From: Paulinella micropora
Lineage: Eukaryota > Cercozoa > Imbricatea > Euglyphida > Paulinellidae
Assembly: GCA_019918135.1 (NCBI GenBank)
Contig: WBZZ01002430.1
Coordinates: 67,501 to 87,500 of the forward strand
Direction: 5' to 3'
DNA: 20,000 nucleotides
A model generated the notes under the pieces. The model did no database searches, was not told the DNA's origin, and saw only the letters and a program-made list of their open reading frames with translations. Every line of letters starts with the position of its first letter. The first letter of the stretch is position 1. This document shows positions 1 through 9,302 of the stretch, piece after piece. Position numbers and translations under genes: made by a program.

Positions 1-293
1 CCCTTATCTTTACCTTCTACCTTCACTACTGTCTCCTCTTCCTCCTCTCCGTCTTCCTCTTCCTTTTTGGCTGACATCCAGGGTGCATTAGTAGGGGATT
101 CAGGACGTTTGGGCAGTTGTATAGGTTTTGCTAAGGGGTGAGACTCAAAGCCTGGAATCATAGATAGTATTTCTGGGTGTGTGACACCTATGACTGACGT
201 AAAGGTGTATTCGAACAACTCCCAGTCCTTTCCATGGCCGAACTTTGGAGGGTCTAGCCTCATCTTAACTAAATCAGAACCTTTATACGCCAT
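1..293 (-). CDS. LTR-retrotransposon Gag, N-terminal part (runs off the window)
   Basis: Reading the minus strand from the ATG at 293, the frame is open to the window edge (about 97 codons). The protein starts MAYKGSDLVKMRLDPPKF and contains a segment like GHGKDWELFEYTF. This resembles the 'PPKF.G..W..F...F' opening of Ty1/copia and Ty3/gypsy Gag proteins, which bind and package element RNA. It ends in a very acidic stretch (runs of E with K) at the window edge. No zinc knuckle is visible, because only the N-terminus is present. It lies on the same strand as the integrase at 2651-4030 but downstream of it, so it is probably the start of a second or tandem element rather than the same open reading unit. 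Family assignment is inference from one motif; capsid-like helices could not be checked. Confidence 0.5.
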   Translation of the reverse strand, partial: MAYKGSDLVKMRLDPPKFGHGKDWELFEYTFTSVIGVTHPEILSMIPGFESHPLAKPIQLPKRPESPTNAPWMSAKKEEEDGEEEEETVVKVEGKDK

Positions 294-690
294 ATTGAAT
301 TCGGGCGTACCAAGGGCGGAAGCCTACGGTAGGAGTAGGGCTCAACTACCGAGATTGCTTTCTCTATAGGTAGAGAAGCCGGGGATGGCGTTAGGAAATT
401 ATTAGTTATTAACGTTATTCTAGCAGCTAGGTGGCAGCCTCAGTCCGCACGATCCGCCTAGTGTGTCTGTGGTAGCCTTCCGCACACACACCAAATTCAA
501 ATATTTAGTGACAGCCGCACGTACACCAGTTCGTACTTTCGGTGGCAGCCTTCCTCACGCCCCGATAATACGCTATAAGTGAATAAAGTCTACCTAACGT
601 TCACGCTACAAGGCTCTGTAACCTGTGAGACTGCCTAACTTAATAATCTGTTACAATCCCCGAAGATAGCTCAATAAAAAGTCGGTAATA
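294..690. other. non-coding stretch upstream of Gag; probable LTR/leader with a spaced repeat motif
   Basis: No credible gene. Lying between the integrase-side ORF and the Gag start on the same strand, this is where an LTR and 5' leader would be expected. A motif close to GTGGCAGCC starts at 431, 469, 508 and 542, that is with 34-39 bp spacing; several copies are followed by a CCGCAC-like box. Such spaced boxes are common in LTR enhancers, but no LTR ends or primer binding site could be fixed. Confidence 0.35.
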
Positions 691-964
691 TTGCTGTTGA
701 CATTCAAGACAACAAAAAAAATTGATTTTTCTGTTTTGGTTGGAATTTCAGTTTTGGTTGGAATTTTGATTTTGGGTGAAAATTTGAATTTTTCAAATTA
801 ACGGCTATATTCGTCCGCAAAATATCGTAAATTTTCGCGAAATGTTACCGTTAAATTTGAAAATTTGAATTTTTGTCACAAAAATGAAAAACTGTCACAA
901 AAATGAAAATCTGACACAAAAATGAAAAACTAATTTTTGTTGTTGTCTTGAATGTCAACAGCAA
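691..964. mobile_element. 274-bp MITE with about 24-28 bp terminal inverted repeats and a TA target duplication
   Basis: The left end begins TTGCTGTTGACATTCAAGAC at 691. The right end finishes with the exact reverse complement at 964 (GTCTTGAATGTCAACAGCAA). The match extends further inward through a short GTT-rich stretch, with a 3-base insertion in the right arm. TA precedes the left end (689-690) and follows the right end (965-966), consistent with a TA target-site duplication. The interior has no ORF. It holds two copies of a 16-bp GTTTTGGTTGGAATTT unit (733, 751) and three copies of a 19-bp unit (874, 893, 912). TA-flanked short TIR elements are typical of Tc1/mariner-type or other TA-targeting DNA transposons; the parent transposase family is not known from this window. 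Confidence 0.8.
874..930. repeat. three tandem 19-bp units inside the MITE
   Basis: Units at 874, 893 and 912 share the core TGTCACAAAAATGAAAA; the third has TGACAC and the second ends in TC instead of AC. They are exact in period (19 bp) and lie next to the right TIR, as subterminal repeats of DNA transposons often do. Confidence 0.8.
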
Positions 965-1973
965 TACAACCAGACACAAATCCCCAAAAGAGAATGATGT
1001 CTCGTTATATTAGCTCAGTGAAGCCGAAAAGAAAACTGCAACAGACCAAGGTTAAAATGGCATTAGGTCGAATCCGGCCAAACGATATTGAAAATAATGG
1101 GAAAAAACTAGGTGCACCTGACACCAGAAAAAGTGTACTTTTTACCGGCTATCCGGGGGGTGATGCCTACAGTACCCCTTCCCGTTTTTATGACGGAAAT
1201 ATGCAATATTTTCGTCATATAAATGCTGATTTCTTTTCTGCACAAACGCTACGTGGTGTCGCAACTAAGTGCATTAACCCACGGATAGACGGTGCAGTGG
1301 ATATATAAAACGCATACGCCAGACACGAGTCAACTATCATAGTAAATCTCCAGCCTCGTTTTTGTAAATAAAAACTCATCCTTCCACACTTGTTGTCCCC
1401 CCCGTAACTTAATTCTGAGGCAGTATGTCAAGAACAAATAGTATTACTATTGCAATAAAAGCAGCGTTATAATTTTTCTCCTTCTCCAAAAACACTTCCG
1501 ATCAGTAAATACATTGTCTTTTAATAACATACCCTTGTATTCAATCGGTTACCTTAATATAATACTAGGGGGCCAGACCTAATAACTATATCCAAAGCCG
1601 GGGTGAGTGAGCCCGACCATGCGATATGCCGACACAAGTAGAGACGGACCGTGCTGGTATGACGATATTAAGTATATCCAAAGAAAAAAAATTTAATATG
1701 TCTACTATGAGAACATTTTTTGAGAACATCACCCTGGATACTTGAAGCAGGGTCGTACCAGGAACACCATCGCTAAACTCACAAGCGATCCCCTTATACG
1801 GTGTCGTATCCATTTGCCGATTGACCCTCGCACTCATATGTTGCGATAAAAATGCCAAGTAACAACAATGGTATAAAAACATTTTAATAAGACATGATCT
1901 GACATGGGCACTATGAGATTAATCCACATGCAGCTTTCAATGTCCGACGCGTGATAAAAGAAAAAAATGTCAC
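965..1973. other. non-coding interval between MITE and retroelement 3' ORF
   Basis: About 1 kb with no ORF I would defend. A plus-strand 118-codon frame (952-1308) begins inside the MITE inverted repeat, and a minus-strand 98-codon frame (1586-1882) has no recognisable features. Given the flanking minus-strand integrase/3' ORF and Gag, this is most likely the 3' UTR and LTR of the retroelement. A purine-rich run on the minus strand near 1473-1488 could be a polypurine tract, but no TG...CA LTR boundaries could be confirmed. Confidence 0.35.
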
Positions 1974-2659
1974 TTACTGCCTTCGTCGCCTTGCGCGAAC
2001 CCCTTTGCCAGGTGGCGGGCCGCCAACAAAAGTCAAGTCAAACTTCGACTCCTCCAGAATCTCCCATATTTTGTTAGGGATGGCGCCCAAAGATATGTCA
2101 AAAGGAATGTCAAGCACTCCTCTAGGCAGTAACTGAATAGTCCACGCAGTGTGGTCTTTGTCTCGAAGTGTAATAGTATCATCCCATGTCTCGAGATTTT
2201 TCGCGTCTTTGTACACCGGTAAATATTGTCTAGCTTTTGGATCCTCAACAGGGTCCATGCTTCTCCAAAAATGGAGTACCGGTTGTATCGTTTTTGCTGC
2301 TAAGGATCTCTTCGATGTCCGTGCTGCCCGTGTAGTCTGCGGGACCGCCACAGCTCGCATGAGATAAAGATCTGAGAGAGTGTCATCGGCAACATGAGAT
2401 TCTGCCGGTCTCAACAGATAAAAAGCGTCACGGACCCACTTGATGGCCGCAATCGCCTCTCCTTCCTTCCATCGCACATGTCGAATGTCCACATTACCCG
2501 CGTTCGGGTTAGTGTCCTTCTCCCCTCCTCCTCCATCGACATCCGTCGCTCGCGTCGACCTTGCCACCTTCCTCGGTTGGTCGAAGATGAGATCGTTTTG
2601 CGCTCTCCTCCTCTGCGCCTCCGTGAACTTCTCCTTCGTACCGCCGCGGACTATGGGGC
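1974..2659 (-). pseudogene. retroelement 3' ORF of unknown function, out of frame with integrase
   Basis: The frame is open from just after a TAA at 2660-2662 down to the stop at 1974 (about 228 codons). There is no ATG near its start; the first alternative start is a GTG at 2567. The N-terminal part is rich in R, K, E and Q (TEAQRRRAQNDLIF), followed by a glycine run and a longer part with several Trp residues. The C-terminus is a basic tail (RARRRR). No membrane segment is seen, so it is not an obvious Env. It overlaps the integrase stop by a few bases in another frame, so it could be the C-terminal part of Pol displaced by a one-base change, or a frameshift-expressed extra domain. I do not recognise the family. 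Confidence 0.4.
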
Positions 2660-4336
2660 TTTAGACTGAGTCCCCGCCGCGCTTTTGCGGTTTGAGTCTT
2701 CCTTACTCTCCTTCTCGGTCTCCTCCTTCTCCGTGACAGGTGCCCGATAGGCATTCTCCTCTTCTAAGGTATCCTCCTTCTGTATAGGCGGTACCTCTTT
2801 GAAGTCCTCCTTCATCCGTTTCAACGCCTCCTCAACGGATTCATCCTCAAGTAAGAAGGGGTCATATTTGATCAGCCTTCGAACATTCACAATCTGCACC
2901 TTCCCTCTACCCCTGATCTTATAATTCAGAGGTCCCATCTGTTCCATGATCTGGTATGGTCCTTTCCAGTGGGTAAACAGCTTAGAGCTAACCCCCTTAG
3001 GGACTTGAGGATGGTACAAAAGTACAATATCCCCAACCTGGAAACGGACTTGATCTAAGTGCGCTTGCCGCACTCCTTGTGCGTCAGTCTTTCTGCGCTC
3101 CGCCTCCCTGTGCGCCGCAACTATTTGTTCCGCCTCCATCTTCGCTCTTAGTCTCATCCCGAACAACTCATCCTCATCTGCCCAAGTGTCTTTTGGATGC
3201 AGAAGTGAGGTTGGGATATTAGGCTCTCGGCCGTAAACCAATTGATATGGCGAGACTGAGCTCCTGGCTCCTCCTAATGCCGATGAGGGTAGACAGTTCA
3301 TTGCAAAGGCAAATGAAGGTGCTGCCTCCACCCAGGCTCTCTGATTCTCCTTCTTCATACAGTACATCTTAAGCGAGGCTTTGAGGGGTCTATGTACCCG
3401 CTCGATCTTGCCATTCGCTCTCGGGTTATAGGCAGTAACATATTGCCATTTCATCCCGTAGTACTTAGATAGTCTGTCGATGACTTCATTATTAAAGTCA
3501 GAACCTCGATCAGAACATATCTTTCTAGGCACTCCGATCTGCGAGACGATCCTATCGATCAGAGCCTCCGCAGTTGTCTTGCCTGTAGCGTCCTTAACAG
3601 GAACAACCCAGACATAATTGGTGGCTCGATCTATTGCGGTAAGAAGGTATCTGTACCCTTCTGCCGATTCGGGGAAAGGTCCCACATGATCGATGTGTAA
3701 GAATTCAAACATCCCGGCGTGTAAAGGGAATGTACCGATCAGGCCAAAGTTCGCCTTCAGCGGTGTCTTTGTGGTCTTGCATGGGATGCATGCGTCCACT
3801 TCCCTGTCTATCTCCTCCTTCATCCCTTTCCACCAAAATCGCCTCGCTATGAACCAATGAGTTCTTTGTCGACCCGGATGTGCCAGTAAGGGGCAGTTAT
3901 GAGCTGCGACATATATAAAGCGCCTCAACTTCTCTGGTACCCAGAGAGTCCATTTGTCAGGCTGTGATGCAAATTTGCCATGCTGGCCCTTGTACCACAA
4001 TAGCCCATCTCTCCACGCCATCTCCTTCATCTGATCTTTGATCTGTGGAGTCTTTTTAAGCTCATTAGGGTTCTTGTATAACGTTATGAGCTCCTTGAAC
4101 TCCGGATCCGTCGCCTGTTACTGCCTCCACGCGGTAGGCGAGGCGATATGAATAGTATCGTCCTCCAAACCTACCCTTTCCGGGTCTTCATCAAGCTCGC
4201 TTCGATTTTCCTGTGGAGGTTCAGTACAGACCTCAGTCGTCTCCTCCTCTTCTTTTATATTCCCCTAGTTTTTCTTTCCTCTCTGTATGCTCAGGAGTTT
4301 CTTGTTGTTGTTGCTGACTATGTTTGTAGTCCATGA
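2651..4336 (-). pseudogene. Ty3/gypsy-type integrase region of Pol (decayed at its 5' side)
   Basis: The intact portion is 2651-4030. Counting from the Met at 4030, it has an H-X6-H-X29-C-X2-C zinc-binding domain (His44, His51, Cys81, Cys84). An rve catalytic core follows, with Asp114 (HIDHVGPF), Asp174 (CSDRGSDF) and Glu210, giving a canonical D,D35E spacing. Next comes a C-terminal domain with the GDIVLLYHP and HWKGPYQI motifs typical of gypsy integrases. The integrase joins element cDNA to host DNA. The same frame continues upstream but is cut by a TAA at 4118-4120. Another frame change near 4255 links it to an ATG at 4336, only 7 bp from the stop of the viral gene at 4344. No reverse transcriptase or RNase H is visible upstream. 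Base composition is nearer to balanced than the AT-rich virus, so I favour a truncated retrotransposon abutting the virus. A virus-owned Polinton-style integrase is the alternative. Confidence 0.75.
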
Positions 4337-4343
4337 TATATTA

Positions 4344-4869
4344 TCAAAAGTTTAAAAACATTTTTGAGACATCATCATTATTTTTTTCTTTCTTGCTTGG
4401 CTTCTCTGCTTGATTATAAATATTAACAGATATGTTCGACTTCTTACCATTTCCTTTCTTAGATTTAGGCTTCGGCTCTTCTTCACTTTCTTCACTTTCG
4501 CTTTCGCTCTCATCAGGTTCAGGCTCAGGCACAGGCTTTTACTTACTTTCTTCTTTGCTTCCGCTTTCTTTCTTTTTATTTTCATCTTAGCAATCTTTTC
4601 TGCGATAATGTCTGTAAAATCACATTCTTCATCGCTCTCACTGCTTTCTTCAGGTGTATCATCTTGGTCTTTTCCATTAATAATGTCATTAGCAACACCC
4701 ATTTCGGCCATGCGGTTTATCTTTTCCTCCATCTCTTCATCATCGCCTACATAAGCCTTTTACACTTTGCTAATTTCTCTTTCGCTATTTCAACCTTATG
4801 TTGCTTGTTGCTCTGAATACTTTCCACAGCTTTACCCCAGTTCTTACGACTTGCTTCGGGAGACGGCAT
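4344..4869 (-). pseudogene. highly charged viral protein, frame broken twice
   Basis: The ATG at 4869 opens MPSPEASRKNWGKAVESIQ. The reading then needs two single-base corrections, both in TTTT runs on the plus strand (near 4758-4761 and 4537-4540), to reach a common stop at 4344. This gives about 175 residues. The middle and C-terminal parts are long alternating acidic (EES/SES/DE) and basic (KKK) tracts, with one PEPEPDESESESEESEEE-like segment, and look disordered. It is divergent from the fibre gene, with a 58-bp AT-rich spacer. It may bind nucleic acid or act as a scaffold, but the composition alone does not show it. Function unknown; the single-gene interpretation is well supported because reading frame and composition continue across both breaks. 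Confidence 0.55.
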
Positions 4870-4927
4870 TTATACTAAGATTATTATATTTTAGTATTTT
4901 TTAAATTAAATATTTATTTGATGTATA
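4870..4927. promoter_or_regulatory. short AT-rich divergent promoter region
   Basis: The 58 bp between the minus-strand charged-protein start (4869) and the plus-strand fibre start (4928) are almost purely A/T. They include TATATTTTAG and TTAAATTAAATATTTATTTG-like runs. It must hold both promoters if both genes are transcribed separately. No specific box can be assigned. Confidence 0.4.
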
Positions 4928-7900
4928 ATGAGTCAATATAAATCATTACTCTGCTTGTCAGAAATCGCGACAGACAGCCTATCAATCGCAAACTTAGACT
5001 TAACGAACACGAACATGTCGGTCTGAATACAGACAGAGTGCCAGAAGATTCCGACCCAATAAATCTTTATTATACTGATGCGCGATTTGATACACTGCTC
5101 ACTTTAAAATCAACAACAGACCTAAAAGAAGGGCTTAATTATTATTGGACTGATAACCGCTTTGATACACGTCTCGCTTTAAAATCAATAACAGACCTAA
5201 AAAAGGGCTTAATTATTATTGGACTGATAACCGCTTTGACACACGTCTCGCTTTAAAATCAACGACTGACATCAAAGAAGGAAAAATTTATACTATACAG
5301 AGCAACGAGTGAGGGACAACGACGAAGTCAAAGCCTCAACTCAACACAGAAACAGTACTTCCAATCCGCATCAAACCAGTCTATACAATCTGATTGACAC
5401 TGACATATCTGCACCAGTGGTCGGTCAATATTTAACATATAATGATGTAGATGGTAAATGGAAGAATATCACCCTCGGTTCAATTGATACACTTTCTGAT
5501 GTAGTCATAACCGCACCAATAGCCACTAATAGTTATCTCACATATACTTCAATAAACTGGGTAAATAAAACATTTCCGATAAATGTTGATGAATTCGGTA
5601 ATATTAGTATGGGCGGATATTTGAATATAACAGGAGTAAATTTACTAAATACAAAAGATGTTGATGAATGGATATTTGAGCATAATGATAATAATGATAA
5701 AGTGTCAGCAGCTGGAAGTATAGACAGCCACAGCGATGTGACAATAACAGGCTTCCCAGCAGATAATCAATTACTCATTTATAGCACGGGGCAATGGAGA
5801 AATACGACTTCACCCTTTCTTAGATTAGACGGCACAGCCAGTATGACGGGAGGACTACATATGGGCGGTTTTGCTATTTCAGGGGCTTCTACATATAATG
5901 GAATTAATCTTGCTAATCTCGCAGTTGATGGTTCGGTGGTTAAACTAACAGGAGACCAAACCATAGCAGGAATTAAAACATTTAGCAGTATAATTAAATG
6001 AGAGTGCTGGTCTTGATATGAAAAGTCAAAACATTACAAATGTAAATCAACTAAATGGCAGGTCTATCACAACTTGGCTATCAGAGCATGATGCGAACAC
6101 GGCGAAAGTGTCGGCGAGTGGAAGTATTGATACACATAGCGATGTGATTATAACAACAGCATCAGATAATCAACTACTCATTTATAGCACTGGACAATGG
6201 AGAAACACAAACTCGCCCTTTCTTAGATTAGACGGCACTGCTAGTATGACGGGAGGACTAAATATGGGAAATCAAAATATAACAAATGTAAATCTTGTTG
6301 ATGGTGTGGATGTTTCTGTTCTTGATGGTTCGGCAGTTAAAACCTCAGGAAACCAAACAATAGCAGGAATTAAGACATATAGCAGTGGTGTTGAAATAAC
6401 TGGAAATTCAATAAATTCAACAACAAAGGGAACATTCATTGTTTTCAATTCTACCAGTAATATCGGGTCAATTGCTAGTTTGGATATGAACACGGCAACA
6501 TATTACAACTTTGAAATTTCTGCGAAAAAATAAGTTTTATTATTGACGGGACGATTGTTTCGTGGTTTAATGCTACTGGCTTAGATGGTAATAGTAGTAG
6601 GATTGTTAATCTAGGAGCACCACAAAATGCGAATGAAGCGGTAAATAGGCAATATCTGGATGACGATTGTGTGAAACTAACAGGAGACCAAACAATAACA
6701 GGAATTAAAACATTCAACGGGACGAGCACTGTGATAAAATATCTAACTTTAACACAAACGGCTGATTTTAATAATCAAGTTATCATTAATGGTGGAAATA
6801 TAACATATAATGGGGCGAGGATATTAAACCAAAATGGAGGAGATATATTCTTTTCACAGACATCAGGTGATTAAATATTTCTTATTTACTCTAAATACCG
6901 CTACAAGTGGAACCGCAGACCAAAGAGGTTATGTATTCACTAATGTAGCATTTGATGTAAAAGGGGCGGGACTTTATATTTCAAACTTTTGGACAATAAA
7001 AGTGCTTCATCTGACATTGTCCGTTTTAACTATGCCGGTGGTATGCGGTTTTATGGTGCTTTGGATATGAATTCAAACAACATAACAAGTGCTGGAACAT
7101 TTACTTCAACCGCAGGAATAACTACGACAACATTACAACAAGCGACAAAATAACAACAGCATCAGGTAAGCCAATAATCATAGGCAATACAACGAAACGC
7201 ACAGGGGCGACAGGAGGCTTAGAGTTGTATGGAACGACGAACAACATTGCGGGGCCACATATACAGGCAATAACGACGGCAGACACATCTATCCAGTTTT
7301 TCTGGTCACACGACAACATATCCATAAACTTTGATTCTTATTGGGATGGCGCTAACTGGAAATCAAGTAATGCTGGTTCAAATTTCCAAATATCAAAAGG
7401 AAACAATAAAATCGCTTTTAGCAGGAAGCAATATAACATGGTCTGAGGCGATGAATATAAGCACAGCAGGACTAATAACGGCGAATGCGGGTATATCTAC
7501 AACCACGTTAACAACAAGTGGCTTACTAACTGCGAATGCGGGGATTACATACACTGGCACACTAACGTCAGTAACGAATGCCAGTGGGGCGAAAATAGGA
7601 ATTCAGGGACTAACAGACGGAACAAATGCTAAAGGAATATTTCTATGGGATACCACTAATACAAGTTGGGGAATCTATGCTGCATCTGGTGGAGTTGGAA
7701 ACACTAGAAGTTTGGCAAATGCTTTGGCTGTTTCAGGAAATGATTTTAGTTCATATAGTTTTCGTTTTAGGACTGCTAATGATGCTACAATGGGATTTGT
7801 ATGGGAGAATTCAGGGGAGCAACTATTAATGTCATTGAATGGTGCAAACGGAACTTTATGGACAAAAGGATTGATAACGGCTAGTGCGGGAATTACATAT

Positions 7901-8695
7901 TCTGGGTTGCTAACGACCACAACTAATAATGGAGCGAAAATAGGAATTCAAGGACAAACAGACGGGACGAATGCGAGAGGAATATTTGTATGGGATACTG
8001 CTGATCCAAAATTGGGGAATTTATATGTCTCAGTCTCGAGCAAATAAAGTATTAAATGGAGGAACAGCACCAGCAGGAGGAGTAGGCGGAGGATTAACTT
8101 CTTATGCTATTAGATTTAGAGTGAATAATTCTTCAACGAGTGGGTTCATATGGGAGAATAGTTCAAATACTGCTTTAATGTCTTTGAAAGCAAGCGATGG
8201 ACAATTATGGGTATTGTCTAATCCAATTCAATATTCAGACAGGAGAAAAAAAGAAGATATAAAGGAATGCTTAGGCTTAGATTTTATTAATAAGTTAAAA
8301 CCAGTCTGCTATCGTATGATTGATAATAAAAAAAATGTAGGACTGGCTTAATAGCACAGGAATTAGAAGAAATACTAACAGAAATGAATATGCTAGATTT
8401 TGGCGGTTTTATAAAAGAAACAATTATGGTTCCGTGTCCAAAGCAAAGAAAAGAATGCGAATTGAAGGGTGTGAGCGTCAATCCAGAAGATGTTAAATGT
8501 GTTGATAGTGGTGATGTCGGTTATGGTATAGGTTATTCCGAGTTTATCGCCCCGTTAATTAAAGCGGTTCAACAATTATCAGAAAAGTTAGTTAATTTAG
8601 AAAAAGAAAATAAAACTTTATTTAATATATTACAAGACCAAGCAAACCAATTAGCAGAAATCAGAGCAGTCGTTTTTTCAAATGTCAAACAATAA
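4928..8695 (+). pseudogene. giant modular fibre protein with C-terminal S74 intramolecular chaperone (about 1,250 codons, many frame breaks)
   Basis: From the ATG at 4928 to the TAA at 8693-8695 one coherent fibre protein can be followed across about ten frame changes (near 5028, 5200, 5290, 6000, 6528, 6872, 6996, 7155, 7402, 8010 and 8345). Most are one-base changes in short A, T or G runs. The N-terminal part has tandem LNYYWTDNRFDTRLALKS-type repeats (5070-5260), resembling the 'NLYYT..RVR' repeats of phage tail fibres. Next are near-duplicate modules containing SPFLRLDGTASMTGGL (about 5810-5860 and 6215-6265) and QTIAGIKT (5955, 6355, 6690). Then come paired AKIGIQG-TDGTNA/W-DT modules (about 7590 and 7935). 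The C-terminus has SDRRKKED at about 8235, a KPVCYRM segment, a GLIAQELEEIL segment and YGIGYSEFIAPLIKAVQ. These are the hallmarks of the peptidase S74/ICA domain, which helps trimerise a fibre and cleaves itself off at the Ser of SDRR, with a Lys five residues later. Likely the host-attachment fibre of the virion. Confidence 0.75.
8235..8695 (+). other. S74-type intramolecular chaperone/autoprotease domain of the fibre
   Basis: The Ser codon at 8235-8237 starts SDRRKKED. In characterised S74 domains (phage endosialidases) the Ser and a Lys at +5 form the self-cleavage dyad, and both positions are present here. After it lie LGLDFINKLKPVCYRM, a frame break near 8345, GLIAQELEEIL, the GIGYSEFIAPLIKAVQ segment and a C-terminal coiled coil (LVNLEKENKTLFNILQDQ). 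The order matches the family. Cleavage would release about 150 residues from the mature fibre. Confidence 0.75.
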
Positions 8696-9038
8696 TACAA
8701 CTAGACTTCACAGACCTCCACCTATTATGAATATGGATGGCGAACTAACTCCAGAATTAAAGTCTCGTGTTCTTGAAGTAGAACTAAAGACTGAGGAAAA
8801 AAAGGTAGAGCACGAATTGGAGGATAACTGGAATTGTTGTTGTATAAAAAACAGACCGACCGACAGCCGACTTATTAAATACTTATTTCAAATGGGTATC
8901 GTTATCGCTATTATAACCCTTTGTATCGTGAGGCTATCTGAAAAGAACTTACCTTGTGAGGTTGCTAATACTTATGTCGGAATTTTGACTTTACTCATAG
9001 GAATTTGCCTTCCATCACCTTCTTCAAGTAAGAAGTGA
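8682..9038 (+). CDS. small two-helix virion membrane protein
   Basis: 118 codons from ATG 8682, overlapping the fibre 3' end by 14 bases in another frame and ending in TGA. The N-terminal half is hydrophilic (LTPELKSRVLEVELKTEEKK, likely helical) and is followed by NCCCIKN. There are two hydrophobic segments: about residues 67-88 (LIKYLFQMGIVIAIITLCIV) and about 97-115 (YVGILTLLIGICLPSP). The DSRLIK(Y/F)..QM opening and the closing LLTLLIG..LPSP are a pattern I recall from small membrane proteins of algal giant viruses and PLVs, though I cannot name a family. The tight overlap with the fibre suggests co-transcription. Role inferred: an internal membrane or envelope component. Confidence 0.65.
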   Translation: MSNNNTTRLHRPPPIMNMDGELTPELKSRVLEVELKTEEKKVEHELEDNWNCCCIKNRPTDSRLIKYLFQMGIVIAIITLCIVRLSEKNLPCEVANTYVGILTLLIGICLPSPSSSKK

Positions 9039-9272
9039 GCATTCATATACTTGAGTTTTATACCACATAGCATCATTTGAGCAGATTAAAGGAACCGCAT
9101 CATCAAAACTAACACACCAATCACTCATAGGCTTATACACACATTTAAATTTAGTTTCAATACCTTGCTTTATACAATAAGCACAACTCTCATTCTTTTT
9201 TTCGCTTACCCGTGAGTAAAAGTCGCAGGCTGTCCGACCTAACACAGAGCATACAAATAATAATATTAACAT
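9024..9272 (-). CDS. small secreted Cys-rich protein
   Basis: 82 codons from ATG 9272 to TGA 9024. I chose this ATG because the frame upstream has only a TTG and the ATG gives a clean signal peptide, MLILLFVCSVLGRTACDF. The mature part is short and carries seven cysteines (AC, SC, YC, KC, WC, IC, EC contexts) with aromatic residues, as in a disulphide-bonded extracellular module. Its 3' end overlaps the last codons of the membrane-protein gene on the other strand (9024-9038). Its start lies 38 bp from the foreign GC-rich insert, which sits where its promoter would be. No family recognised; a host-derived or interaction role is possible but unproven. Confidence 0.5.
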   Translation of the reverse strand: MLILLFVCSVLGRTACDFYSRVSEKKNESCAYCIKQGIETKFKCVYKPMSDWCVSFDDAVPLICSNDAMWYKTQVYECSLLT

Positions 9273-9302
9273 TTTTTTATATATCAAAGATTGTTTTAAA
9301 AT

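Noticed and set aside
303..313. Possible tRNA primer-binding site (minus strand TGGTACGCCCG) just before the Gag ATG
   Set aside because: It sits only about 10 bp from the ATG, has no CA LTR end beside it, and no tRNA match could be verified.
952..1308. 118-codon plus-strand ORF
   Set aside because: Its ATG lies inside the right inverted repeat of the MITE and the protein has no recognisable feature; probably chance.
1586..1882. 98-codon minus-strand ORF
   Set aside because: No motif, irregular composition, in the presumed LTR/UTR interval.
4410..4754. Plus-strand 114-codon Phe/Leu-rich ORF
   Set aside because: Antisense shadow of the Lys/Glu-rich minus-strand gene.
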